In this document: positions 45,435-57,208 of the stretch, in pieces
How the letters are laid out: the number at the start of each line of letters is the position of its first letter
Position numbering within the stretch: position 1 is the stretch's first letter
Source: Clarireedia homoeocarpa
Lineage: Eukaryota > Ascomycota > Leotiomycetes > Helotiales > Rutstroemiaceae
Assembly (NCBI GenBank): GCA_001465935.1
Contig: LNKV01000014.1
Coordinates: 1 to 64,000, forward strand
DNA length: 64,000 bases
Direction of reading: 5' to 3'
The notes under the pieces: model-generated
What the model saw: only the letters and a program-made list of their open reading frames with translations
Database searches by the model: none
Told to the model about the DNA's origin: nothing
Position numbers and translations under genes: made by a program

Positions 45435-48236
45435 ATGCCTAATTTCGCGGATTCTTTCTGGTCGGGGGACTATGCTGGAGGTAAGGGGGTTTGGTCTGCA
45501 GAGAGTATCATGCATGGAAAAGCTAACGCTCACTTCCCTATCCACAGGTCTCGGCGTTTTGTTCGGTAAACTCCAACAAGGCGTTGCTGAAAACCAACAA
45601 GTTCTTACGATCGCGCGAATGCGAGCGGAAGCTGAAGAACTGTATGGTATGAAACTGGGAGATATTGGTCCTGCTACGGATAGAATACAAGGTGGTTTTG
45701 GCAGAGATGACGGAGCTAGTGTTCGAAAGGTTGGACTAATCTTTGTTCGTCACAATGAGAGTTTGCGACTGACTGATATCTAGGCATACGATGGAGTACG
45801 GACGGAAATGGAAGAAGCCTCGAAAAGCCACAAGAAAATCGCGCAAAGCATTCGAGATTTGGTTGTTACTCCATTCTCACGTTGGTGTGATGCGCACGAA
45901 TCCCGAGTACAGAATTCGCAGGACGATCTACAGGCACGGATAAAACTTCACGATAAGCAAGCGGAGTTAGTCAAGAAGTTGCGAAGTCACTACTTCAATA
46001 AATGTCGATTGGTTGAAGATATTGAGGAGGAAAACAAGCTTGCTTTCCAGGACCCAGAAACTAGCCCAAAGAACAAAATCCCAGAGATCAAAGTAGGGGA
46101 TAAGGAGGATGAGGAGGATGAGGCTTTAGAGATTGGCGATGAGCTTTACAGCTCGGAGCAAGTCAAGAAAATGCTCACCCACCTCTTGCAAACTATCAAG
46201 CTGGTGGACACCAAGGTTCCCATTCTTGGGACATATCAAAACACAACATCCGGCGCAGATATTGTGGAATACTTTCAGAAGCATATGGGTGCAACAAGTG
46301 TTAGTCATGCTGAACGAATAGGTCAAGATATGGTGTCGCATGGATTCCTCCGTTTGATTGGAAATGTTGGAAACATCTTCGCCAATAGCTCCAAGATGTT
46401 CTACCAGTGGCGCCCTAAGTGCTTTCAGTTGACAGGTGTTCCAGAGAAGAAGCAGCCACTCGGTCGTACATTCTCTATCGCCTCAAATTCCGACTACGCA
46501 GAGTCGCCTGTGGTTGGTAATCTCTCTGAATACTTAGCAGGCTGGAACCCTTTGAACACCCAACACCCCAACGAAACTCCCGGCGATCGTCTTCGAAGAG
46601 AGGCCTCAGAGGCGGACGAGCGATACAAGCAAGGTGTCAGAAAGTTGGATCATTTGAGATGTCAGTTGGAAGAAGCAATCATCGAGCACCTAAGATACCT
46701 TGAGCGCTGCGAACTCGACAGACTCAAAGCTATCAAAACCATCGTCCTTGATTTTTCTGGAACGATCAGCAATGTCATTCCCACTCTTCAATCCACAGTC
46801 GATAAGATGATGCTATACCAGGAGACTGTACAGCCACTAGGTGATCTCCGATATCTCCTAGAGAATTACCGAACCGGTGGCTTTGCACCAAAGGTTACTG
46901 TCTATGAGAACTATTACAACTCTGCAGATGAGCAGACTTTTGGTGTGGATCTAGAAGCTCGAGCTCGTGGAGATAGAAAACGAGTTCCAGTAATTATTAC
47001 CACGATTCTTACGTTCCTTGACAACCGATACCCCGATCTCGAAGGCGACGAAGCCCGAAGGAGTGTTTGGCTGGTCGATGTTCCGCTTCACCAAACCCAT
47101 AGAGTTCGAGACGTGCTTAATACCGGCAAGCCATTTGGTACCGAAGTTCTAGAGCCTTTCGAAATCCCTATTATTGCAAGCGTACTTAAATTATATTTGT
47201 TGGAATTGCCTGGTAAGTTCCTTGTCCCCATTTTTCATTCTAGACTAACATGCCAGATTCTCTTGTCTCGTCTCACGTTTACGAAATTATGAAAACAATT
47301 TACTCTACACCAGCATCCGAGTCTACAGATTCAACTCGAATCTCCGTTCTACAAAATACCCTCAGCCAACTTCGACTGGCTAACATCGCCACGTTAGATG
47401 CGCTCATGACCCACTTCACGAGATTAATTGAACTTACTTCGGCAGACGAAGCATACGTGTCACAACTTGCAACCATCCTTGCTCCCTGCATCTTACGGCC
47501 AAAGACAGAAACCTCTATGACAATGGAGGAAAAATACTCATACCGACTTATTCGCGACCTGTTCACGCACAAGGATGCCATATTCACTGAGCTTAAGCGT
47601 GCTTCGTCTCTGAACCATGCTTCTAACGTTGACAATAGAAGACCAAGAGCTATTAGTACCGATGAGAGCAATCGCAAAGCCAACATGGAGGCTAGACAGC
47701 GAGCTATCATTGCGGCAGGTGGAGCAAGGAGTCGCGCTACTAGTCCGGCACCGAGTCCACGTGGTCATCGTAGGGAGAGAAGTTCGGGCCCCCCTCCAGC
47801 AGAGACTCGATTTCCCGTTCAAACTTCTCCCATTGCAACAACTGATAGTGCCAGAAACTCTCGTGGGAGTGTAAGACAGAGTCTGGAGGTCCCCTCATCA
47901 GCTGAGGCTAGTCCGATTGTTGAACCCAAAACACCGTTATCGCCGATAGCCAACGGATCTGAACCTAGTGTTACAAGCGCTACCTACATGCCAGGTTCTG
48001 TAGATGTCTTGGATGAAATCAATGTGGAAAAGAGACGTAGTCTTCCAGCTGTAGAGAAGCGCAATAGTCTTGGTCGTTCAGTTCCGGCTTCAGGTAGATT
48101 CCCTGGCAGGAAACCAATTGGTTTGGCGCGAATGAGTCAAGATTATGCAGCGAAAAGAGAAAGTGTTGGAAGTATTGGAGAGGAACCAGAGAGTAGGGTG
48201 GGCGTTAGTCTAACGGATAAGCCTATGGATGATTAG
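45435..48236 (+). CDS. F-BAR / DEP / RhoGAP protein, Rgd2-like
   Basis: Four exons: 45435-45480, 45548-45729, 45784-47212 and 47257-48236, with introns of 67, 54 and 44 bases, give 878 residues. Domains in order: an FCH/F-BAR coiled coil (about 1-200, continued about 330-440), an inserted DEP domain (about 210-290), a RhoGAP domain (about 455-665) and a Ser/Pro-rich disordered tail. This order is that of yeast Rgd2 and its filamentous relatives, which act on Cdc42- or Rho-type GTPases at the plasma membrane. The loop that normally carries the arginine finger (G-x-F-R-x-S-G) reads V-W-L-V-D-V-P-L here, so classical catalysis is uncertain. Confidence 0.88.
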
Positions 48237-49097
48237 AAGGCGCACACGTATATGCATGAGCAACACGTTGAATGAGAATTCTGTACGATAATTCGATATC
48301 TGCTAGCAGGATGGTCATTTGATACCCTTCCTTTTTATTTTATTTTTTTGGTCCCTCGATTCTTTTCTAGTATGACCACTTATTACTCAAATCTTCCATA
48401 CACCTAGCGGTGATTATGGTATCTTGTCCATATATATTTTAGGATGAAAGTCAATACACTTCCCTCCTACCAGCTACGCTCGTGCATCTTTGTTCATACG
48501 AACAGTCACGTCCATTGAAGCCCTAACTCTATAATTCTTATCATTTGAAAGCCCAGGTCTACGGAAGCAGTGAGCGTGGAAAATTTCAGGCAGTATACAA
48601 GCAGTTTACTGTTCGTCTTATTCCTGTTTTGTCTGAATAAGTCTGATATATTATATAAAAATGTACAACAGACTTTGGTCTCGACGGACAATTTCGTCTA
48701 GCAGTAACAAGATACTCTCACGTCAATCGTCTAATTGCTCAAGTGTACTCCCGACATTGAGAATTCATAGATGCACTTTTCAGGCAGTGGTCTCAGAAGT
48801 CTATCCTTTGGAGTTGACTAAAAGGGAACGTGGTCATTTATTAACCACTGCACTTACTTCATATTGATCCAACAGTTATATCCTCCATGTGAGAAGGATA
48901 TATATATTTGACATTTTAACAATTGAAAGCAAGCTATTAAAACAGAAAATTCTCCGTAGTCAATTTCACTATTTGAGGTTGATTTGGATCAGACAAGTCT
49001 ATAACAACGGCTATTTGATGAAATTCTGTCCGTCTTTAATCCTCCTTTTCTCCAATTAACCCTCAAGAACCACATCGGCGATCCGCGCATCAACCCC
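48237..49097. other. Convergent intergenic region
   Basis: 861 bases between convergent genes, AT-rich around 48880-48960. One 68-codon frame at 48661 has no family resemblance. Nothing else is seen. Confidence 0.4.
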
Positions 49098-50401
49098 TTA
49101 TATCTCACCCACGCCCGCTCCATTTACAACCGTCGACATCACATTGCCAATTACAATCGGCGTGACAAGGTTAGCTCTCACCTTCGCCATCATACTCAAC
49201 GCCGCCGTCTGCTTCAAACTCGGCCACGCTCCATTGTTTGTAACAGAATTAGTAACGCAATTTCTTCCCAGCAGCGTCGCGCACGCGCTCTGCGAGGCCG
49301 CATCCTGGATGTTGTAGATTGTTGTTACACTGTTGCTGTTCGTCGTCATGGGCTTGGTAACTTTGTCCTTACGGTTTCCTTCGATTAGTGCGGTAGTGCC
49401 GCGGTAGATGTTGAAGTCGTGTCCGAGGTTGTTATAGTTATTGGTTACTTGGACGGTGGTGGTGGCGCCTTTGTCACCGAGCTTGGGGCTACGGCCTGAC
49501 ATGTCGTGCCAGTAGTTGCGGTCGAGAGTAACTTTAACTTTGTCGCTGTTGGCGATAAACATGGCGCCCCCTGGTGAGTTGGTTAGCTTGGCTAGGAATG
49601 GAAAAAAAATGGATGCGAGAGTGTTTGCCGTGTTTGATGATGTGAGAGGGAGAGAGGCGAACCGTATGTGTTTTGCTGTAGGTAGCGGAAGTGGTGATTA
49701 CGCTGTCGAATTTGGTATTAGAGATGGCTACGGTGTTGGCGTTGAAGCTGTGAAAAGGGTCAGAGGTGATAGCTTGAAAGGATGGATTAGATTCCACAAA
49801 TCTCCTGGAGAAACTTACTCATAAACGATAAACATTCGGCCCACTTTGCTGAACTAAAGTTGTAAATACTGTCAATTTCCTGTCAACACAAGAGATGTAT
49901 ATGTTAATCACTTACCTTGCAATGATCAATCCAGACATCAGCATTGCCATCGAGCATAAGCCCGCCACCTCCCCAAACACTTCCAGAGTTGATATTCTAT
50001 TTATTACTGAGTTATTCACACTAACAAGACTCTATACATCGAGCAGATCCTCAAACTTACAGTAATGTGAACCTTCTGAATGATAACGTTCTTCGAGGTA
50101 TTCGGCAGATGAAGTCCCTTCCCTGTGATGACATCCCCGTTGCCAACGCCAACAATACTCTTATTACTACCCACCACAAGCGGCGTGACACCAGCTTTAT
50201 CATAGGAGATACTCGTAGAGATCATGTTGCTTCCGCCACAGCTCAAAGTTCCAATGACGTTTGACCACCCTGGGCAGGAGTGCATCCAGATTGATAGCAG
50301 CCAGCGCTGGTTGCAGCACCCTCGGTGCCCTTGAAGTTGAAGTTCTTGTTGATGAGAATTACACGTGGGGTACTGTCAAATGGCCAGGATGCAAGGCCCA
50401 T
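49098..50401 (-). pseudogene. Pectin lyase-like gene (PL1) with a frameshift
   Basis: Exons inferred from splice sites: 50061 upwards, 49916-49996, 49819-49853, 49663-49747 and 49098-49586. The PL1 signature is clear: S-T-P-R-V-I-L-I, K-G-T-E-G, V-W-I-D-H-C-K, S-G-R-S-P-K and a G-H-x-F-N-I-Y...L-I-E-G-N segment near the end. Near 50255-50265 the frame changes by one base between C-T-P-A-Q-G-G-Q and I-G-T-L-S-C-G-G, with no room for an intron. In the frame of the homology no signal peptide is found upstream of D-S-T-P-R-V. A TATA box (TATATAAAGG) lies at 50531-50540, so transcription may persist. Either a decayed secreted pectin lyase or a single-base sequence error. Confidence 0.7.
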
Positions 50402-51056
50402 AAAGCAGGGCCAGGCTTGTGTAGAGAAGCCTCGCGAGTCGCTCGGAAATGTAGATCCAGAATTTGGAAGTGAGATTTAAAGAATGTGGATTTGGATGGT
50501 GGGCTCTGAACGTTGTTACACTACGCACTTCCTTTATATATTCCACACACAACACAATCTTATTCTCCTGTAAGCGCCAGAAGCAAAGCTTCTCTATTCC
50601 GAAGTCTAAACCTTAGGCACGTCGTCTAAATAAAACGGAATGCTAACCCTAAGGCGTTCAAGCATTCATGACCCCTTGGAAAAGTTGGGGAATAGCCTCA
50701 CATGTATCTCTCTACAAGATAATCATCATAATTTTTAGATGAGCGGTGGGTCTCGGCTTGAAAAACAACCACCCGTGCGCCAGATTATCAGTGTGTAACT
50801 CATGAGGACTCGGCAAAACAGATCAGGAATCTTTGCAAATGTTTATTCTCCATAATGCACGAAGTGGCGGCGTCTCAGCTAAAGAAGATAGACTATCACA
50901 CGACATTAATCTCGTCCACGCGAGCAAATCTGTGATTATGCTTGACCAACAGCCAGGCTTGGCCCAAAGAACAATATGCCCTTCCACATTGGGGGCGTAG
51001 ATGCGCTGAGACCAACTAGCTTTCCCAAACTGTACTCGTACGTTTCAGGCATGAAG
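50402..51056. promoter_or_regulatory. Upstream region of the pectin lyase-like gene
   Basis: Contains the minus-strand TATA box TATATAAAGG at 50531-50540 and the 3' flank of the Zn2Cys6 gene. Codons just upstream of 50401 give a hydrophobic leucine-rich stretch in another frame, perhaps the ruined signal peptide. Confidence 0.45.
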
Positions 51057-53747
51057 TTATAAGATATAATCATTGAAGTTCTCTTCTGGTTCCAAAACAC
51101 CCATAGGTATATCAGCAAAATTTTGTTGCCCGGGACGAAGATGACTGTCAAAGATGTTCTATCGAAAAAATTAATCAACCTCATCCACAATTGCAAGCTT
51201 TGGGTGGCATACCCAGTCAAATTCGGGGGGAAGATCCATTAGCGACTCTAATGGCTCAATTTGGTTGAAACCTCCTGGAGGAACAGCATTTGTATCTGTA
51301 TTCAAAGTGAATGGCAACGTCGAAGCTAAGTACGAGTCGTTTCCATTAGCCTGGAAGAGTTTACTTGAGCCCATTTCAGGGCCTGAGCCGTCTAGATAAA
51401 CATTAGTTTGTGTCCCATAATGAACGTAGTGGGCAAACGCATTAAGTTGCTCCTCGTAGAAACCAGCCAAACACCCATGATGGGAGCTTACCATTTAAAG
51501 ACAATCCAGCGACTGAGCTTGTTGCCCACTCTTCACCACCACCCATACTCAATGCCTTAATCGCTTCTAGTCGTTCTAAAGCCCCATTCAGTTTATTGAG
51601 CATTGAATTGAGGACGTCAGCAGCCCGTTTAACATCTGCGCACTTTAAAATTGTCAAGTTCCATACTTCCAATGATCGTCTCAACGCGGCTATTGATTCA
51701 GTCTTCTGCTGCTCAACTTCGGGTGTAGTATGCATTCCCTTTGCCTCGGCGTCCAAAACATTCATTGTCCTCATATACACAATCATAGATGCCAACAAAT
51801 AGTCGTTCATTGATAAGGACGATGGCAAGCATCGCTCTCGTGCTAGTGGTCCGCCTGGTTGTGACGCTTCGAAAATCTGGGATTGAAAATGCAAAAGTTG
51901 TATAGCAGCTTCCAGTCCCACCTTTACAGAAAAGTCGTAAGGACCCTGACCCTTCATGCCGATAACAAGAAACTTCCGATGAAGCACACAACGACTTTTT
52001 TGGAAGAGATGTCCTAGATTGAATCGGAATAAAATGATCTGCGGCGTATCGGTGATGGAGAACTCGAGTGATTGCATTTGAAATATGGGAGGAACGTTGG
52101 AGTGGGCCTCTACCAGCTCCTTATCCACACGTAGAACCTCATCGTATGAAGGCATGGATAATGAGTTTGCATGTGCAGCAATTTTGCCAAATACTCCACA
52201 GATTCTGCTTTTGCAAATCAGATAAGAAGCGGTCGTTATTTCTGTATCGCTACGGGCTGGTGGAAGTTCTGTTGAGTCCTCACTAAAGTCTATATCATTT
52301 AGATTCCGCGGTAATTGAGTGTCGCTTTCAATAGATTCGACCATGCTGGGCAAACCAATATGGAAGCTTGCAAGCATTTCTATCTGCTTAAGCATATGCC
52401 AGAATCTTCTACGCATTTCCCCTTCGTAAGGGGTTATTTTTCCACCGACCTTGTCCGGATCACGATGAAGCCCCATGCGCAAGGCTACACGAATCACAAC
52501 ACCTAGGAGAAGATAGCAGGCAACTTGCTCATCACCTGCTAAGATGAATTCCACTTCCAGATGAGCAAGGAGTGTCTCGATGGTATACTTCCCAGGCTTC
52601 GTATAGTCGGACAGCCTAAGACATTGTATACAACATCGCCGATACAATTGAATAATTTCTAATGTCGGCGCACGCGGGTCGGGACTTTCCTCACCAGAAG
52701 TGTGAATACCAAATAGGGCAAGAGCCATAATACCATACAATAGGCCAAGCCAGCACGTTGAAGTGTGATATGGTTCCGCCCAGAACTTAACATACTGTTA
52801 CAAAAAAAGTGAGTAAGTATGGATAACATCGAAGAAGGTGTTTTTTCGCCTCAGTCTGAAGTGACATGGGGCATCCAGGTGTAAGGGGTGGTATATGTCA
52901 GCTATCGTAAGGAGAGCTGGGTACAATAGAGGATCGGAGTATTACCTCTTTCTGAAATGTCGGACGATGAAGAATATCTTTCAGCGGGAGTCAGTATATT
53001 TTCTCCGATCAGGCACTGAAGAAGACTTACTTAGTACAGCATTACTGGAATTGAAATATCTGATAACAAGCTGATCCACAGTTTTGCGTGGTGGTAGACT
53101 TGCCAGCAATTCTGACTTTGTAGTGAGACTGTCTATATTGAAAAGAAGACCCACTGCAGGCGGTGTCTCTTCTTCGGGCTCATCGTCCTCAGTTTCATCA
53201 AAATAGTCCTTGACTTCTTCAATCTAAGACACGTGAGTAATGGTAGCTTGTGGCAGTCTGAAATGCTCACATCATCAAGAATAGCGGCCCAATGAGTGGC
53301 CCCGATATAGGTAGTCGATTTCTGTCCAACATGGACCTGTCCGTTTCCGACTTTGCTATTTGCGGCTTGTGAGCCTACTGCTATCTTGCTTGGAATAGAG
53401 CCTCCATCTGAGGCAGCAGGGGAACAATCGAGATCATTGAAAGTCGGTTCATCGCGGGGCGGAGTTTGTGGACCTAGCACTTGAGCATGCATAACATCTT
53501 TTACCAAACTTTCAAGATGTTTCAACCGTTTCTGCATACTCATTGCCGCCTTTTTCTTTGGAGCCGGCGTCGGATACACACATGATCCTGTTCGATCTTT
53601 CTTTTGGCATTGTGTGCATGGATGTCCTCGGTCGCATTTTAACTTGGCTTGCCGACATGGCGTACAGCTGAGCTGAATTCTGTTTCTCTTTGTATGAGGA
53701 GCTGCTGATCCGTTTGATGAAGGCGTCACGATTGATGGTGTGTCCAT
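51057..53747 (-). CDS. Zn2Cys6 transcription factor with fungal regulatory domain
   Basis: Six exons by phase: 53271-53747, 53031-53223, 52946-52977, 51492-52794, 51213-51391 and 51057-51158. Introns are 47-151 bases, joining to 761 residues. The start is the ATG at 53747. The binuclear cluster is complete: Cys28, Cys31, Cys38, Cys44, Cys47 and Cys56, followed by a K-K-K linker and a short coiled coil (M-Q-K-R-L-K-H-L-E-S-L). The middle homology region includes G-L-H-R-D-P and E-M-R-R-R-F-W-H. The last short exon ends in an acidic, aromatic tail, as in many activators. It lies directly beside pectin lyase-like and GH43 genes, which makes it a candidate local regulator. Confidence 0.88.
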
Positions 53748-54083
53748 TTTCACTGCTTCGATTCGGACTAGCGACCTTACCAGCGCGGATGCAATTATAT
53801 TTGATGAGAGAGTTCAATATCGGTCAGCTGCAGTCCCTTAGGATGCGGTCTTACGTGTTTATGTATGAAGAAGTGCTTGGCATTGTGCTCTAAGGTTAAT
53901 CTTAGTGCTGACAAGGAATCCTCAGCCACCATAGCCGCTCCATTCCAGGGGGTAGAATAGTCACGTGACTCTTTACCTTCCTATCACCTCGATTCTGAAA
54001 TCTCCACCAGATTCACGACAGGACTTCGACAACATCGTTCTCTCGATTTCATGCGGCATCACCCCCTCCTGAACTCTGAATGA
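53748..54083. promoter_or_regulatory. Upstream region of the Zn2Cys6 gene
   Basis: 336 bases containing the presumed promoter; nothing else is recognised. Confidence 0.3.
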
Positions 54084-54530
54084 TTGATGTGGATGGAAAG
54101 TTACCAAGGAAAAATGATGTTACAGGTATATGTCGTGTATCGAATCCTCACCATTGTTACCTCGCATGACCCTGAAATGCTTGAACCACGATACCGTCAC
54201 GAGATATTTGTTCTTACCGATCCCACCACAGGTTCTAGAATTAGTCATTATGTGACTAAAGACCTCGTATCTGGAATGGACTATGGCTGAAAGCCAGTGC
54301 CGAATCCAGAACAATCAGAGATATTCCACAGCAAGGAGTATCTTGGCACCGTTAAAATCTCCGATTGTCCTCATGAGGTAGATACTGTGTTTAAAGTTCA
54401 AGCTCAGAGAATGAAGACAGAGTAGGTGAAAACAGACGGGATACTCTATGAAGAATGGGAGGAGACCAAGGATGAGAAAATGTACAGAGTGGACAAGGAA
54501 GCAAGCAATCCCGGCCTTGTATGTTGACGG
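54084..54530 (+). pseudogene. Degenerate small conserved fungal gene
   Basis: From about 54117 the plus strand reads V-Y-V-V-Y-R, then H-E-I-F-V-L-T-D-P, then S-H-Y-V-T-K-D-L-V-S-G-M-D-Y. A TGA (54288-54290) follows. Past it, the same frame continues N-P-E-Q-S-E-I-F-H-S-K-E-Y-L-G until a TAG at 54423-54425, and then about 33 more codons. This order resembles an unnamed small fungal protein family I recall as having H-x-I-F-V-E-T, H-V-T-G-x-I-x-x-G-M and F-H-S-K-E-F-L-G blocks. The two in-frame stops argue for a pseudogene rather than introns. Confidence 0.5.
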
Positions 54531-54634
54531 CGTTTTGGGGAAGTAAAGTTGTAGGCGCTTCTCAGGTGATCTATTCGTATGAAACATTAGCAATTCATTA
54601 ATGCGTAGATATGTAGTTTAGATTAATCAGATGC

Positions 54635-56318
54635 TCATTCCACACTGGCAAACCACTTGATCTCCTGTCCGACCCACTCGACGACGGGACTCGTCTTACC
54701 CATCGGTCCTCTCAGGCTGACCTGATTAACTCCATTTGCAAACAGTTTGCTGCCCCCTCCGCTCGCCGTTCCATTGCTTGTCATTCTCATTCCTACGCAA
54801 ACATCATTGACTCCTTCGCTAAGCATCGCAATACCGAGCTTATCACCACTCTTTACTTGTGCTCCCACATCTACCACCACGGCCATCAACGCTTGACTGA
54901 GCTCTCCCGGCTGCACAATCTTTGCTGCGAGTGTTTCCCATACATAAAATGCAGATACTAATGCTGTCTCATTGGAGTATCGGAATACGGTCAACGATAC
55001 ATTTCCAGTGGGTCCTGCGCCAGCTAGGTTGACTCCGACTTTCGATAAGTTGCCAGAGGTGGCAACGGGGAAAGTTTGGTAGAGCGCATACTGAGGAAGG
55101 GTGCAATTAATGAAATAATCTTGGTGGGAGTCTCCGGAACCGAGAGTTGTCCTTTGCGTCGAGATTTCGTTAGATTTTGTTACATTTGATGTATTAGAGG
55201 TTGTCGGTAGCTCGATTATAGTGGAGATAGAAGGGTCGCAATTAAGATCTACCACCGAACCATCGTCATTGAAGTTGAGAGCTTGGAATTGATGACCGTG
55301 TGCTGCGGTTCGAGTCCCGGCAATTGGCGCCACTCCAAAAAGATCTGCTTGATGGATGTAAGCTGCGGTGGAATTGCCTGTCGAATCGGAAGTTGAAGGA
55401 ATTGTAAGGACACCCGTAGATTGGCCGCTACATGTATCCTTGCTGATTATTTGACGAGTCCAGGGACCGGTGATGCGACGAGAGCGATAGATGATAAGGA
55501 GAGTTCCTTGACAGAAACCACAGGTATTCGATGCACTGACGTAGTAATATCCATTTCGGAAGAAGATATCCGGACTTTCGGCTTGGTAATCGACAAGATC
55601 TCCAACCGGTGTGAGATGCGTTACATCTCCAGTAGTGTTGGTGAGATCTGGGGTGAGCTGTTGTAAATAAATCGACTGCTTGAAAGGTGGCCAGATGCTA
55701 GCTCCAAGGGTTGTGAAATCAATCAACGAATAGGCGAGATAGCCAGTTCCATCGATGACGGCTACGCTGAAATCTCCACCTTGAGTAGTGGCAAGAGAAG
55801 GTTGATACCCAACGAGTGCACGCTCTGGGGAGAGTGTATAGCCAGACGTAGGAGAGGATGAAGTAAAGATCACATATCCTGGGACCCCAGCGTTTACCCA
55901 TAAAACATAAGTTGATGTTTCGGCGGAGTAAACGATGTGGGGACGACCACAATTGCCACTCGAAGCACAGAGACTTGCAATAGTTGGATCTGCCGGATCA
56001 ACCATAAGCCCATTCGATGACCACTGAGTGAGGTTAGTTTTGTCCGATTGTATGGGTGATCGCGGCGGCCATTCTTACTGTTTGAAGATCATCCGAACTC
56101 CAACTCTCAATCCCGCAGAATTCTTCTCCGCATCCAAAGTTTATTCCATACCAAACATACTGCCCCTCGAAAAAGTCAATCTTACCGCTTGTGGAATCTA
56201 TCGCGTTTCCATCTGTATCAAACTGATATTTGAAACTGTTGGATACTGTGGTGGTAATGCATTGTGCTGCTCCCAGTAGCGTCGAGAAAATGAGCGATGA
56301 TATAACTTGGTTCTTCAT
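54635..56318 (-). CDS. Secreted glycoside hydrolase family 43 (galactanase-like)
   Basis: Two exons, 56079-56318 and 54635-56023, with a 55-base intron, give 542 residues. Residues 1-20 form a signal peptide (L-L-G-A-A-Q-C). The N-terminal part shows D-T-D-G-N-A-I-D-S-T-S-G-K and Y-V-W-Y-G-I-N-F-G-C-G, then S-S-D-D-L-Q-T-W and R-P-H-I-V-Y, as in the five-bladed GH43 subfamily that includes exo-beta-1,3-galactanases. The last 150 residues look like an added beta-sandwich domain. The start codon is preceded by a TATA-like TCTATATAAG near 56450-56459. The exact linkage attacked cannot be read. It probably acts on plant arabinogalactan or similar side chains outside the cell. Confidence 0.8.
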
Positions 56319-57208
56319 AATGGCGGACAGTGAGATAGCCTAACGGGTGAAGATGCCTTGACCTGACAAGCAAACTAGGTATTAATGAGGAGATTAACGT
56401 TCCTGAAGAACCACGAGCTGAACAAACTTTTCTTACGAAGAACAGTCCTCTTATATAGAGTTGTCAAGATCAAATCAACAAATCGAGTTGACCCGCCCAA
56501 ACTGTCATCAACGTGACAAAGTTGTAGGTACCAAGACGCAGCTACATGCTGCGAAGTCCCGGTACACCATTTACGTAGCAACACTCTTGCGAGTAGGTAG
56601 CCACTCGTCCACCTAGTCCACTCTCATGTGGGGAACCCTAAGCCCCAGACTTTTCCATCAGGTTGTGGAGTGTGGAGAACCTTGCACATATGTGTTGCCA
56701 GAAAGCGAGGTAGCTGAAATGCATACGGAGTAATTATCCCATCTTTGAAGTGGACGGTCGTCCGTCCACCTGGAGAAAGTGGGGATGAACTGGGGGGCTT
56801 GTGGTAAAAGTGGATTGAGTTCCGAACTCTACATATATGATGTTCCCCGCCCCCGCCCCCCCCCCCTTCGCGCCTGCTTCAGTAATACGAGCTACACCGA
56901 TCTTGGCCTGATGCGTGCGATGCCGAAAAAGTTTACTCGGACTAACAACAAGCAATCACTTAGTTTCTATGACTGTGCTCGACATGGTTCCTCTCAAGGC
57001 ATCACGAGCCTCGGGGAGCTCAACTTTTCTCTTTGAAATAGCTTCACTTGACTTTGGTGTTCCTGCTCAAGACTTGTGTAAGATTAGAGGTCCACAGGAG
57101 AGATTGACTCATACGCTGCCATATCACGTCGTTCTGGCTACAGAGCTTCTATCTTGCGAATAAATCGACCTTTACACCTCGTTTCATATCCTCTGCTTAT
57201 CAACTGCT
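56319..57208. other. Intergenic region
   Basis: Promoter of the GH43 gene (TATA-like at 56450-56459) and 3' flank of the HET gene. A C-rich run lies at 56844-56866. Short open frames have no recognisable protein. Confidence 0.4.

Noticed and set aside
50261..50473. Plus-strand frame across the pectin lyase region
   Set aside because: It is antisense to a PL1 exon with clear homology; no homology of its own.
55305..55320. GGTTCGAGTCCCGG resembling a tRNA T-loop
   Set aside because: It lies within the GH43 coding exon and no cloverleaf can be formed around it.
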